Assembly (NCBI RefSeq): GCF_041146395.1
Contig: NW_027182879.1
Location: forward strand, 243,501 to 307,500
Reading direction: 5' to 3'
Length of the DNA: 64,000 nucleotides
From: Eulemur rufifrons
Lineage: Eukaryota; Chordata; Mammalia; Primates; Lemuridae
Made by a program: the position numbers and the translations under genes. This document shows positions 36,020-48,680 of this stretch, piece after piece. The notes under the pieces were generated by a model. That model saw nothing but the letters and a program-made list of their open reading frames with translations. It was not told the origin of the DNA and did not search any database. The first letter of the stretch is position 1; the number at the start of each line of letters is the position of its first letter.

Positions 36020-36213
36020 GGGTATGGGCCCTGTCTTCCCTAGGAGTGGGACTGAGGGGGATGCGATTGTCACCAGAAACCCACTCTATCGTATGCAGGG
36101 TATGGGCCCATGGGTTTCTTGTAGGACACTCTGGCAGAGCCTGATTTCACACATGGTAAAGGAGGATTGTAAGCTTTCAAATCTCTAAGAAAGTAAGAAG
36201 TCTGAGAATTAGA
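36020..36213 (+). repeat. P1-like island, diverged
   Basis: GGGTATGGGCCCTGTCTTCC tip, GTCACCAGAAACCCACTC, CACACATGGTAAAGGAGG (the CATGG core is decayed), TTTCAAATCTCTAAGAAAG. Confidence 0.84.
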
Positions 36214-36543
36214 TTTAAGGTTAGGATTATCGTTATGGTTAGGGATGAAGTTTAATCTTAGGGTGAGGGCTTCGGGTAAGGGGATAGGGTTAGTTTTAGG
36301 GTTAAAAGTTACTGTTAGGTTTAACAGTTACAGTTAGACTTAGGGTTTAGGTTTAGGGTTAGGGTTAAGCTTAGGGGTTATGGTTTGGTACAGGGTTAGG
36401 GTTAAGTGTTAAGGTTAGGGTTAAAGATCATGACAAGGGTTAGAGTTAAGGGTTAGTTTGAGTGTTAACAGTTAGGGTTAAGGATAACTTTTAGGGTTAG
36501 GGGTTAGGATTAGTGTTAGGGCTGAGATTTAGCGGTTAGTTTA

Positions 36544-36727
36544 AGGGCACAGGACCTGTTTAATCTATGGTGAGAGTGGTGCACAGGGTCGCTGCGACAC
36601 AACACCACCGTACGCTGGGCCTTGGGCCAAGACCTACATACAGGACTCAGGTGGAGCCTCTTCTCACGCATGACATGGCCGTATTGTAGGCTTGGTTAAC
36701 TCTGAGAATGGAAGAAGTGTCAGAAAT
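36544..36727 (+). repeat. Qa island next to the polarity switch
   Basis: GGGCACAGGACCTGTTTAAT, GGTCGCTGCGACACAACACC, TTGGGCCAAGACCTACATAC; ends AAGTGTCAGAAATCGGG. The last TTAGGG-oriented island, 28 bp before the strand switch. Confidence 0.88.
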
Positions 36728-36744
36728 CGGGTTAGGGCTGGCTG

Positions 36745-36770
36745 TAGGTGTTTTTAACCCCTAACCCTAA
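36745..36770. other. Head-to-head junction of telomeric arrays (TTAGGG to CCCTAA)
   Basis: TTAGGGCTGGCTGTAGGTGT leads into TTTTAACCCCTAACCCTAAC. Other Qa islands are followed by TTAGGTGTTTGGGGTTAGG, so the left side is normal sequence as far as AGGTGTTT near 36754 and the right side starts at once in the opposite orientation. No foreign linker is needed. Confidence 0.85.
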
Positions 36771-36860
36771 CACTAACCCCCTAATCCTAACCCTAACACT
36801 AACCCCAAGGTTAAATCTAACCTTAACCCCTACGACAACCCTAACCCTAACCCTAACCCC

Positions 36861-36895
36861 TCTCACTGTAGAATAAACAGGTCCTGTGCCCTTAA
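36861..36895 (-). repeat. Solo tip of a Q island
   Basis: TCTCACTGTAGAATAAACAG then GTCCTGTGCCCTTAAAC is the outer tip of a Q island in reverse orientation. The ~150-bp body is missing and CCCTAA repeats take its place. It pairs with the Q tip at 36544 across the switch point. Confidence 0.8.
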
Positions 36896-37418
36896 ACTAA
36901 CCACTAAATCTAAGCCCTAACATCAACCCTAACCTCTGACCCTAAACCTAAGCCCTGAGCCTAAAGCCCAACACTAACTCTAAACTCTTACCCTAAAGCT
37001 AATCCCTAACCCTAATGCTAAACTCTAAACGTAACCCTAACTGTGAACCCAAAACCTAACCCTAACCTCGAGCGCTAACCATAGCACTTAACTCTAACCC
37101 TAAACCTAACATGAACCCTTAATCCTAACACTAACCCTAACCCTAACTCTTAACTTTAACCCTGACTGTTAACCCTCACACTAACCTTTAAACCTAACCT
37201 TAATCGTAATCTTTAACCCTAAACCTAATATTTAACCCTAATCCTGTACCAAACCCTAAACCCTAACCTTAAACCTAACCATAAACCTTAACCCTGAACC
37301 TAACTGTAACGGTTAAAACTAAGAGTAACCTGTAACGCTACCCATAACCCCTAACTCTAAGCCTTCACCCTAACACTAACCTTGATCCTTAACCCGAACC
37401 CTAACCCTAACCCTAAAT

Positions 37419-37622
37419 CTAATTCTCAGTCTTCTTGCTTTCTTAGAGTTTAGAAAGCCTACAATCCTCCCATGCCATGCGTGAAAAGAGGCTCTTCCAC
37501 TGTGTCCTGAATGAACCGCTGGGGCCCATGGCCAGAGTACGATAGAGTGGGTTCCTGGTGACAATCCCAGCCCCCTAACCCCCCCCCCCGCCTAATGCAG
37601 ACAAGGCCTGTGCCCTAAGCAT
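37419..37622 (-). repeat. P island with long C-run
   Basis: ATTCTCAGTCTTCTTGC, CATGCGTGAAAAGAGG, an 11-C run at 37579-37589, GACAAGGCCTGTGCCCTAAG. Confidence 0.88.
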
Positions 37623-38788
37623 AAACTCTACACCTCACCCAAAACTCTAACCCTGAAAATAACATTTAACCCTGATTCTATTGCTCACCTTAGAATGTAA
37701 ACCTCACCGTAACCTGAACTTTAACCTCTTATCCTAACGTTAATGCATAACACTTACCCTGAGATTAACCCCTATCCCATAATTCTAACCCTATCTCCTA
37801 GTCATAACTGTGACAACTAATCCATAACCCTAATTCTAAACCACTAACACTAACTGTTACCCTACGTAGTTACTGTTACGGTAACCTACTGTTACCCTAA
37901 CACTGAACCTAATCCTTACTCCTAACGCCAAAGCTATGGCTAAAAATAATGCTAACCCTTGACCCTTTACCCTAACTCCTAATCCTAATCCTAATCCTAA
38001 CCACTAAACCCAACCTTAGCTCTTAACCCTAACCCTAAACCTTACCCTGACGCCTAGACCTAACCCTGACACTAACCTAACACCTAACCCTAATCATAAC
38101 CCCTAAAGCTAACCCTAACCCTGAACCCTAAACCTAACCCTAACACTTAATACTAACTATATCCCTAACCCCTAACCCCAACCCTAACCCTAACCGTTAA
38201 CCCTCACCCTAACCCTTAAACCGGACCCTAACACTAAATCTTAACCCTAAACCTACGCTCAACCCTTAACCATAATCCTATCCCTTAACCCTAAACCTAA
38301 CCCCTAACCCTAAACCTAACACTAACCCCAATCCTAATTCTAACCATAGCCCTTAATACATCACTACGCCTAACCCCTAACCCTAACCCTAACCCCTAAT
38401 GCTAACCCTAACACTGAACCCTAAACCTAACCCTATCCCTAACCCTTAAACATAACTCTATCCCTAACCAATAATCCTAAGCCTAATCTTTAACCCTCAC
38501 CCTAGAGCTTAACTCAAACCGTAACCCTAAGCCTAAACCCCAACCCTAACACTTAACACAAACCCTAAGCCTTAACACTTAACTCCAATCCTATCCTTTA
38601 ACCCTAATACTAACCCTGATGCCTAATCCTAACCCTAACACTAACCCCAACCATAAATCTAACCCTAGCCCCTAACGCAAAACTAACCCCTAACCCTAAC
38701 ACTAACCCTAAATCCTAGTCCCTAACCACTAAACCTCACTTGAACCCTAACCCCTAACACCAAACCCTTAACCCTAACCATAACCCTA

Positions 38789-38974
38789 TTTCTCACACTA
38801 CTTCCATTCTCAGAGTTAACCAAGGCTAAAATACAACCATGCAATGCGTGAGTAGAGTTTCCGCATGAGTCCTGCAAGTAGGTCTGGGCCAAAGGCCCAG
38901 GATCCGATGGTGTGGTGTCGCATGTAAACATTCTGCACCCTACTCACCATAGATTACACAGGTCCTGTACCCTT
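38789..38974 (-). repeat. Qa island, diverged
   Basis: TCTCACACTACTTCCATTC, CATGCAATGCGTGAGTAG, TAGGTCTGGGCCAAAGGCC, CACAGGTCCTGTACCCTT. Confidence 0.86.
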
Positions 38975-39495
38975 AAACTAACCGCTAAATCAAAGCCCAA
39001 ACACTGACCCTAACCCCTAACCCTAAACCTAAGCCCTCACCCTAATGCCCAACACTAACACTAAATGCTTACCCTAAACCTAACCCCTAAATGTAACCTT
39101 AACCATGAACCCTAAACCTAACCCAAACCCCTAACCCTAACCATAACACTTAACTCTAACCCTAAACCTAACATGAACACTTAACCCTAACCCTAACCCA
39201 TAAACCTAACACTTAACCTTAACCCTAACCATTAACCCTCACACTAAACCTTAACCCTAACCCTAATCCTAATCTTTAAGCCTAAACCTAGCACTTAACC
39301 CTTACCCTGTACCAAAACCTAAACCCTAATCTTAACCCTAAGCTTAAACCTTAAAGCTTAACCCTAAACCTAACTGTAACTGTTAAACCTAACACTAACC
39401 TTTAACCCTGACCCTAACCGAAACCCCTAACCCTAAGCCCTCACCATAACAGTAACCTATATTGCTAACCCTAACCCTAATCCTAGCCCTAAATT

Positions 39496-39690
39496 TAATT
39501 CTCAGACTTCTTGCTTTCTCAGAGTTTACAAAGCCTACAATCCTCCCATGCCATGTGTAGAAGGAGGCTCGGCCACTGTGTCCGGCATGAAACCAAGGGG
39601 CCCATACCCAGCGTATGATAGAGTGGCTTCCGGCATCTATCCTAGCCCTCTAAGCCCCCTCCTAGAGCAGAGAGGGCTCGTGATATAAGC
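39496..39690 (-). repeat. P island, diverged
   Basis: ATTCTCAGACTTCTTGC, CATGTGTAGAAGGAGGC, GTCCGGCATGAAACC; the tip is decayed to GAGGGCTCGTGATATAAGC. Confidence 0.85.
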
Positions 39691-40544
39691 ATAAACACTA
39701 CCCCTCACCCATAACCCTAACCCTGAACATCACAGCTCACCCTGATACTATTGCTCACCTTAACACATCAACCTCACCATAACTCTAACTTGAACCCGTT
39801 ATCCTAACGTTAATGCATAAGACTTACCCTAAGAACAACCCCTATCCCTTAATTCTAACCCTAACTCCTAGCCACAATTGTAACACCTAATCCCTAAGGC
39901 TAATTCAAAACTGCTAAACATTACCTTATCTCTACAAACTAACCCTAACCCTAACTGCTAACCCTAACCGTACACCTAAAAATAACCGTAACACTTGACA
40001 CTTAACCCTAACCCTTAACCCTGATCCTAATCCTAACAATTAAACCTAACCCTAACTCTTAAGCCTAACACTAACACGTACCCTAATGCCTAGACCTAAC
40101 CCTAAGAGTAAACGTAACCCCTAACCCTAACGCTAATCCCTAATGCTAACCCTAACACTGAACCCTAATCCTAAGACTTAAACCTAACTCTATCCTTAAC
40201 CCATAACCCTAGCCCTAACCGTTAACCCCACACTAACCCTTAACTCGAACTGTAACCCTAACCCTTAAAACTAAACCTAACACTTAACGCTAACCCTAAG
40301 CCTTAACGCTTAACCCTTATCCTATCCCTTAACCCTAACGCTAACCCCTAACGCTAACCCTAACCCCACTCTAAATGTAACCCTAGCCCCTAACCCAACC
40401 CTAACCCCTAAGCCCTAACCCTATCACTAAACCCAACACCTACTCCCTAACCCCTAATCCTCACTCGAAGCTTAAGCCCTAACCCTAAGCCCTCTCCCTG
40501 ACTAATCTTCATCCCTAACCCTAACCATAATCCTAACCCTAAAT

Positions 40545-40742
40545 CTAATTCTCAGACTTCTTGCTATCTCAGAGTTTTAAAAGCCTACAATTCTCCAAAG
40601 CCATGCGTGAAAGCTGGCTCTGCCACAGTGTCCTGCATGAAACCCAGGAGCCCATACACTGCGTACGATAGAGTGGGTTCCCGGGGACAATCACAGCCCC
40701 CTAACTCCCCCTGCTAGTGCTGACAGGGCCCATGCCCTAAGC
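40545..40742 (-). repeat. P1-like island
   Basis: AGTTTTAAAAGCCTACAATT, CATGCGTGAAAGCTGGCTC, GTCCTGCATGAAACCCAGG, GACAGGGCCCATGCCCTAAG. Confidence 0.87.
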
Positions 40743-41554
40743 AAAAACCCTGCACCACACCCATAACCCTAACCCTGAACATAACACCTAACCCTGATGT
40801 TATTGTTCACCTTAACACGTAAACCTCACTGTAACCCTAACTTTAACCCCTATCCTAATGTTATTGCATAACACTTACCCTAAGAACAAACCCTATCCCT
40901 TAATTCTAAGCCTAACTCCTAGCATAACCGTAACACCTAATCCCTAACCTTAATTCTAAACTGCTAAACATTACCTTCACCCTACAAACAACCCTAACAC
41001 TAACCCTAACTCTAACCGCTAACCCTAACCCTAACCATTACCCTGATCATAATCCTAACAATTAAACCTAACCCTAATTCTTAACCCTAACACGAACCAT
41101 TACCATAATGCCTAGACCTAACCCTAACTGTAACCCTAACCCCTAACCCTAACCCTAACCGCTAATGCTAACCCTAACCCCGAACCCTAAACCTAACCCT
41201 AACCCTATCCCTTAAACCTATTACTATCCCTAAACCATTACCCTAATCGCAACTGTTAACCCTCACTCTCACCCTTAACTTGGAACGAAACCCTAACCCT
41301 TAACCCTAACCTTAACCCTTACTGCTAATCTTAAGCCTTCACCCTTTACCTTAATCCTATCTTGTAAGCCTAACCCTAACGCTGACCCCTAACCCACCTG
41401 AACATTAACCCTAAACCTAAATCTAACGCTATCCCCTTACAAAAACCTAACACCTAACCCCTGACACACTAATCCTAACTTCTAATTCCTAACCACTAAA
41501 CTTCACTCAAACCTAAACCTCTAACCCCAAACACATAACCCTAACCATAACCCT

Positions 41555-41734
41555 AATTCTCACACTTCCTTCGTTCTCAGAGTTGACCAAGCCTACAATA
41601 GAGCCATGCCACGAGTGAGAAGAGGCTCTGCCTGAGTCCTGCATGTAGGTCTGGGCCCAAGGTACGATGGTGTGGTGTTGAGGCGACCCAGTCTGCACCC
41701 TTCCCACCATAGATTAAACAGAGCATGTGCCCTT
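41555..41734 (-). repeat. Qa island
   Basis: TTCTCACACTTCCTTCGTTC, CATGCCACGAGTGAGAAG, TAGGTCTGGGCCCAAGG, tip altered to ACAGAGCATGTGCCCTT. Confidence 0.86.
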
Positions 41735-42251
41735 AAACTAACCACTAAATCTAAGCCCTAATACTAAACCTAAATCCTAACCCTAAACCTCGGCCCTTAT
41801 CCTAACGCCCAACAGTAACACTAAACACTCACCCTAAACTTAACCCATAACCCGAACCCCTAAATGTAACCCTAACCATGAACCCTAAACCTAACCCTAA
41901 CCTCTAGCCATAACCATAACACTTAACTCTAAACCTAAACGTTACACGAAGCCTTATTCCTAACCGTAAGCCCAACCCTAACACTTAATCTTGACCCTTA
42001 CCATTAACCCTCACACTAACCCTTAACCCTAACCCTAATCCTAATCTTTAACCATAAAGCTAACACTGAAGCCTAACCCTGTGACAAACGATAAAACCAA
42101 ACCTTAACCCTAACCCTAACCCTGAAACTTAACCGAAAACGTAACTGTAACTATTAAAAATAACACGAACCTTTAACCCTAACCCCTAACCCTAAGAGCC
42201 CACCCTAACACTAATCTTCCTCGCTAAACATTACCATAATCTTACCCCTAA

Positions 42252-42457
42252 ATCTAATTCTCAGACTTCTTGATATCTCAGAGTTTAGAAAGCTTACAAT
42301 CCTCCCATGCCATGAGTAAAAGGGGGCTCTGCCACTGTGTCCTACATGAAACCCAGGAGCCCATACCCAGCGTACGATACAGTGCGTTCCCGGGCACAAT
42401 CCCATCCCCCTAACCCCCGCCCCCCGCCCAGTGCAGACAGGGCCCGTACGCTAAGTA
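42252..42457 (-). repeat. P2 island
   Basis: CATGCCATGAGTAAAAGGGG, GTCCTACATGAAACCCAGG, CCGCCCAGTGCAGACAGG, GGCCCGTACGCTAAGTATAA. Confidence 0.88.
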
Positions 42458-42783
42458 TAAACACTACCCCTAACAGATAACCCTCACCCTGAATATAACA
42501 CCTGACCCTGATCCTATTGCTCACCTTAAAACATAAACCTCCCCGTAACCCTAACTTATCCCCTTATCTTAACGTTAATGTATAACACCCTGAGAAGAAG
42601 CTCCATCCCATAATTCCAATCCTAATCCCCAGCCATAACCATAACACCTCATCCCTAATTCTAAAATGCCAACCCTACCTTCACCCTACCAACAACCCTA
42701 ACCCTAACCCTAACCTCTAACCCTAAGCCCTCACCCTATCACTAATCTTCATCACTAAACCGTACCGTAATCCTAACCCTAAA

Positions 42784-42982
42784 TCTAATTCTCAGACTTC
42801 TTGCTTTCTCAGAGTTTTGAAAGCCTACAATCCTACTAAGCCATGCATGAAAGCCGGCTCTGCCACAGTGTCCTGCAAGAAACCCAGAGGCCCATACACA
42901 GCGTACGATAGAGTGGGTTCCCAACGACCACAACAGACCCCTAACTTCGATTCCTAGGGCATACAGGGCCCATGCCCTAAGC
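42784..42982 (-). repeat. P1 island
   Basis: AGTTTTGAAAGCCTACAATC, CTACTAAGCCATGCATGAAA, CCCAACGACCACAACAGACC, CATACAGGGCCCATGCCC. P2 and P1 are spaced about 530 bp, as in the 4.1-kb HOR. Confidence 0.88.
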
Positions 42983-43777
42983 ATAAACACTAGCCCTCAC
43001 CCATAACCCTAACCCAGAACATAACACCTAACCCTGATACTACTGCTCACCTTAACACGTAAACCTCACCGTAACCCTAACTTTAACCCCATATCGTAAC
43101 GTTAATGCATGACACCCTGAGAACAAGCCCTGTACTGTAATTCTAACCCTAACTCCTAGCCATAACCATAACACCTAATCGCTAATTCTGAAACGCCAAC
43201 CCTAACCTTAACCCGACCAACAACACTAACACTAACCCTAACCCCTTACCCTAACCCTATGCCTAAAAATAACCCTAACCGTTGATCCTTAGTCATAACC
43301 CCTAACCTTAACCCTAACCCTTAACCCTAATCCCAATCCTAACAATTAAACATAACCCTAACTCTGAACCCTAACTCTAACCTTTACATTAATGCCTAGA
43401 GTTCTAACCCCAACACTGACCTACAGTTACAAGTAACACAAACCCCTAATTATAACCTTAAACCTGAACAATAAACCTAATCCTTAACCCTAACCCCCTA
43501 ACGAATAACCCTCACCCTAACCCTTAACCCTGACCCTAACCCTAAACCTGAACCCTAACCCTGAACCCTAACCCTAAGCCTAACCCTTAACCCTAACCCT
43601 ATCCATTAACGTTAACCGCTAACCATAACACTAACCCCAACCCTAAACCTAACCCTGGCCCCCTAACCCAGAATTAACACCGAACCCGTAACACTAACTC
43701 TACCCCTAACCACTAGCACCTAACCCTGACTCGAAACTTAACCCCTAACTCGAAACCCCTAACCGCAAACCTAACCC

Positions 43778-43966
43778 TAATTCTCACACTACTTCCATTC
43801 CCAGAGTGAAGCAAGCCTACAATACAGACATGCCATGTGTGAGATGAGGCTCCACCTGAGTTCTGCATGTAAGTTTTGTCCCAAGGCCCAGGGAATGATG
43901 TTGTGCTTTCATGGTGACTCTGACCGCACCCCTCTCACCTTAGATTAACCAAGTCCTGTGCCCTTA
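43778..43966 (-). repeat. Qb island
   Basis: TTCTCACACTACTTCCATTC, CAGACATGCCATGTGTGAG, GCTTTCATGGTGACTCTGAC, AAGTCCTGTGCCCTTAAAC. Confidence 0.88.
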
Positions 43967-44089
43967 AACTGACCGCTAAATCTGAGCTCTACCACCAACC
44001 CTAACGACTGACCCTGAACCTAAGCCCCGAGCCTAAAGCCCAACACTAACACTAAACCCTTACCCTAAACCTAATCCCTAACCCTAATG

Positions 44090-46030
44090 CTAACCCCTAA
44101 ACGTAACCCTAACCGTGAACAGTAAACCTAACCCTAACCTCTAACACAAACCCTAACACATAACTCTAACCCTAAAACTTACCCTAACCCTTAACCCTAA
44201 ACCTAAACCCTACCGTAACTCTTAACCTTAACCCTCAGCGTTAACTCTAACGCTAACCTTTAATCCTAACACTAATCCTAATCTTCAACCCTAAACCTAA
44301 CACTTAACCCTAACCCTGTACCAAACACTAACCCCTCATCTTAACCCTAACAGTAAACCTCAACCATAAACCGAACTGTAACCGTTAAACCTAAGAATAA
44401 CCTTTAATCCTAACCCTAATCCCTAACCCTAAGCCCTCACCCTAACACTAAACTTCAACCTTAACCCTAACCATAATCCTAACCCTAAATCACATTCTCA
44501 GACGTCTTGCTTTCTTAGAGTTTAGAAAGCCTGCAATCCTCCCATGCCATGCGTGAAAGGAGGCTCTAGCACTGTGTCCTGTATGAAACCCACGGGTCCA
44601 TATCCAGAGTACGATACAGTGGGTTCCTGGTGACAATCCCAGCCCCCTAACCTTCCACACCGCCTAATGCAGACAGGGCCCATGCGCTAAGCATAAACAA
44701 TACCTTTAACAGGTAACCCTAACCCTGAACATAACACCTAACCCTGTTCCTATTTCTCCCCTTAACACGTAAACCTCACCGTGAGCCTAACTGTAACCTC
44801 TTATCGTAACGTTCATGCATAACCCATTCCCTGAGAACAACCCCTATCCCATAATTCTAACCCTATCTCCTAGTCATAACTGTAAAACCTGATCCCTAAC
44901 CCTAATTCTAAACTGCTAACCCTAACCGTAACCCTAACTACAACCATAACACTGACAGTAACCCTTACTTCTAACCCCAACGCTATGCCTAACAAAAGCC
45001 ATAACCCTTCACCCTTCACCCTAACCCGTAAGCCTTACCCTAACCCTTAACCCTAATCCTAATCCTAACCATTAAACCTAACCGTAGCTCTTAAAGCTAA
45101 CCCTAAACCTTACCCTCACGACTAGACCTAACCCTGACACTAACCTAACATCTAACCCTAACCATAACCCCTAAAGCTAACCCTAACCCTGAATCCTAAA
45201 CCTAACCCTAACTCTGAACCCTCACTATATCCCCAACCTCTAAGCCTAATCCTAACCGTTAACCTTCACCCTAACACTTAAACTGGACCATAACACTAAA
45301 CATTAACCCTAACACTAAACTTTAACCCTAAACCTGAGCCCAACCCTTAACCCTAATCCTATCCTTTTACCCTAAAACTAACCCCTAAACCTAACCCTAA
45401 TACTAACCCCAAACCTAACTCTAACCATACCTCTTCATAAAACACTAACTCCTAAACCCTAATCCTAACACTAATCATAAACCCTAATTGCTAACCCTTA
45501 ACCCTAAGGCTTAAGCTTTACCCTAACCATTAACCCTCACCCTAACCCTTAACACTGACCCTAACATTAACCTTTAACTCTAAGCCTAACCCTTAACCCT
45601 AACAGTAAGGGAAACCCTTAACGCTAACCTTATCCCTTAACCCTAAACCTAACACTACGGCTAAAAATAACCCTAACCTTTGATCCTTAAACCTAACCCC
45701 TAACACTTACTTTAACGCCAAACCCTAACCCTAATCCTAAGCATTAAACCTAACCCTATCTCTTAATCCTAACCCTAGCCCTTACCCTAACGCCTAGATC
45801 TAACCCTAAATCTAACCTGCAACCTAATCCTAACCTTAAGCCCTAATGCTAACTCTAACCCTGAACCCTAAACCTACCCGTAACCCTTAACACTAACCCT
45901 ATCCGTAACCCTTAACCCTGACCCTAACCATTACCCGCACCCAAACATTTAACCCTGACCCTAACCCTAATCTTTAACGATAACCCTAACACTAAACCCT
46001 AACCCTAAGCCCAACACTTAACCCGAATCC
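44090..46030 (-). repeat. Divergent copy of the 1.87-kb telomeric higher-order repeat
   Basis: Carries the same marker order as 2491-4366 (CGTGAACAGTAAACC, P3 island, CAGTAAGGGAAACCC, CACTACGGCTAAAAATAACC, CGCCTAGATCTAACCC) with many substitutions. The same spacer, reverse complemented, separates P2 from P3 at 20460-22093. Confidence 0.72.
44489..44694 (-). repeat. P3 island
   Basis: CACATTCTCAGACGTCTTGC, CATGCGTGAAAGGAGGCTC, GTCCTGTATGAAACCCACGG, GACAGGGCCCATGCGCTAAG. Confidence 0.88.
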
Positions 46031-46232
46031 TATCCCTTAACCCTAAGCCTAACCCTAACCCCTAACCCTAAACCTAACACTGAACCCAACCCTAAACCTA
46101 ACCCTAGCTCCTATCCCAACCCTAAGACCTAACCTTTAATGCTAACAGTAACCCTTACTACTAATCCCTAACCCCTAACCCTCCCTCTAACCCTAAACCC
46201 CTAACCCCAAACCCGTAACCCTAAACTTAACC

Positions 46233-46420
46233 CTAATTCTCACACCTCTTCCATTCTCAGCCTTAAGCAAACCTACAATACAGCCATGCCATTCCTGAGA
46301 TGAGGCTCTGCCTGTGTCCCACATGTAGGTCTGGGCCAAATACAAAGAGTACGATGGTGTGGTGTCACAGCGACCTGTCCACACCCTTCTCACCATGGAT
46401 TAAACAAGTCCTGTGCCCTT
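46233..46420 (-). repeat. Qa island
   Basis: TTCTCACACCTCTTCCATTC, CATGCCATTCCTGAGATGAG, TAGGTCTGGGCCAAATAC, CAAGTCCTGTGCCCTT. Confidence 0.87.
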
Positions 46421-46935
46421 ATACTAACAGATAAATCTCAGCCCTAACACTAACACTAACCCCTAACCGTAAACATAAGCTCAGACTGTAACGCCGAACA
46501 CTAACTCTAAAACCTTACCTTAAACCTGACCACTAACCCTAACACTAACCGCTAAACATAACCCTAACCATGAATCCTAAACCTAACCCTAAGCTCTACC
46601 CGTAACCACAACAATTAACTCTAACCCTAAAGGTTACATGAAGCCTTATTCCTAACCCTAACCCCACCCTAACCCATAATATTGACCCTTACCATTAACC
46701 ATCACACTAAACCTTAACCGTGACTCTAATCCTAATCTTTAACCATAAAGCTAACACTGAAGCCTAACCCTGTGCCAAACACTAGACCCAAACATAAACC
46801 CTAACCCTCAAACTGAACTGTAAACCTAACTGTAACTGTTAAAACTAACATTAACCTTTAACCCTAACCCCTAACCCTAAGACGCCACCCTAACACGAAT
46901 CTTGATCCCTAAACATTACCAGAATCCTACCCCTA

Positions 46936-47141
46936 AATCTAATTCTCAGAGTTCTTGCTTTCTCAGAGTTAAGAAAGCCTACAATCCTCCCATGCCATGA
47001 GTAAAAGGGGGCTCTGCCACTGTGTCCTGCATGAAACCCAGGAGCCCATACCCAGCGTATGATAGAGTGGGTTCCCGGGGACAATCCCATCGCTATAATC
47101 CCCGCCCGCCGCCAAGTGCATACAGGGCCCGTGCCCTAAGT
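46936..47141 (-). repeat. P2 island
   Basis: ATTCTCAGAGTTCTTGC (the P2 CAAGAACTCTGAG in reverse), CATGAGTAAAAGGGGGCTC, GTGCATACAGGGCCCGTGCC. Confidence 0.88.
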
Positions 47142-47469
47142 ATAATCAATACCCCTAACTGATAACCCTAACCCTGAACATAACACCTAACCCTGATCCT
47201 ATTGCTCACCTGAAAACATAAATCTCCCCGTAACCCTAACTTATCCCCTTATCTTAACCTTAATGCATAACACCCTGAGAAGAAGCCCTATCCCATAATT
47301 CTAATCCTATCACCTGGTCATAACCGTAACACCTCAACCCTATTTCTAAAATGCCAACCCTAGCTTTCACCCTACCAAAAACCCTAACCCTAACCCAAAC
47401 CCCTAACCCTAAGCCCTCACACTATCACTAGTCTTCATCCCTAAACCGTACCGTAATCCTAACCCTAAA

Positions 47470-47668
47470 TATAATTCTCAGACTTCTTGCTTTCTCAGAG
47501 TTTTGAAAGCCTACAATCCTATTAAGACATGCATGAAAGCCGGCTCTACCACAGTGTCCTGCATGAAACCCAGAGGCCCATACACTGCGTACGATAGAGT
47601 GGGTTCCCAGCGACCATCACAGACCCCTAATTTCGCCTTCTAGTGCATACAGGGCCTGTTACCTAAGC
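47470..47668 (-). repeat. P1 island
   Basis: AGTTTTGAAAGCCTACAATC, GACATGCATGAAAGCCGGC, CCCAGCGACCATCACAGACC; tip decayed to CAGGGCCTGTTACCTAAGC. Confidence 0.88.
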
Positions 47669-48493
47669 ATAAACCCTACCCCTCACCCATAACCCTAACC
47701 CAGAACATAACAACTATCCCTGATCCTACTGCTCACCTTAACACGTAAACCTCACTGTAACCCTAACTTTAACCCCTTATCTTTACGATAATGCATGACA
47801 CCCTGAGAACAAGCCCTATACCGTAATTCTAACCCTAACTCCTAGCCATAACCATAACACCTAATCCCTAATTCTGAAACGCCAACCCTAACCTTAACCC
47901 TACCAACAACTCTAACACTAACCCTAAACCCTTACCCTAACCCTACGCCTAAAAATAACCCTAAGCATTGATCCTTAGTCATAACCCCTAAACTTTAACC
48001 CTAACCCTTAACGCTAATCCCAATCCTAACCATTAAACATAACCCTAACTCTTAACGCTAACCGTAACCTTTACCCTAATGCCTAGAGATCTAACCCCAA
48101 CACTGACCTACAGTTAACACTAACCCTAACACCTAATGATAACTTTAAACCTGAACCATAAACCTAACCCTTAACCCTAACCCTATCCCAACCCCCTAAC
48201 CCTAACCCTAACTGTTAAGCCTCACCCTAACCCTTAACCCTGACTCTAACCCTAAACCTTAACCCTAACCCTGAACCCTAACCCTAAGCCTAACCCTTAA
48301 CCCTAACCCTATCCCTTAACCCTGACACCTACAGCTAACACTAACCCCAACCCTAAACCTAACCCTGGCCCCCAAACCCAGACTTAACACCTAACCCCTA
48401 ACACTAACTCTAACCCTAACCACTAATCCCTAGCACCTGACCCTGACTCAAAACTAACCCCTAACTCGAAACCCCTAACCCCAACCCTAACCC

Positions 48494-48680
48494 TAATTCT
48501 CACACTACTTCCATTCCCGAGTGAAGCAAGCCTACAATACAGCCATGCCATGTGTGAGATGAGGCTCCGCCTGAGTCCTGCATGTAGGTCTTGTCCCAGG
48601 GCCCAGGGAATGATGTTGTGCTTTCGTGATGACTCCGACCACACCCCTCTCACCGTAGATTAACCAGGTCCTGTGCCCTT
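48494..48680 (-). repeat. Qb island
   Basis: Reverse complement of the islands at 22841 and 26950 with few changes: CCATTCCCGAGTGAAGC, GTAGGTCTTGTCCCAGGGC, TTTCGTGATGACTCCGACC. Confidence 0.9.

Larger units (their letters stand above)
18751..36755 (+). repeat. Degenerate telomere-type array, TTAGGG on the + strand
   Basis: TTAGGG with frequent TTAGTG, TTAAGG, TTAGGGG, TTACGG and TTATGG variants fills all spaces between the islands listed below. Perfect runs are short. The left third is organised as a 4.1-kb higher-order repeat; the right part alternates P and Q islands at irregular 0.5-1.3 kb spacing. No gene, RNA gene or transposon was seen in it. Confidence 0.93.

Noticed and set aside
18751..36755. 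Plant-type TTTAGGG telomere repeat
   Set aside because: TTTAGGG occurs as one of many variants, but TTAGGG is clearly the base unit and the seven-base form is not tandem.
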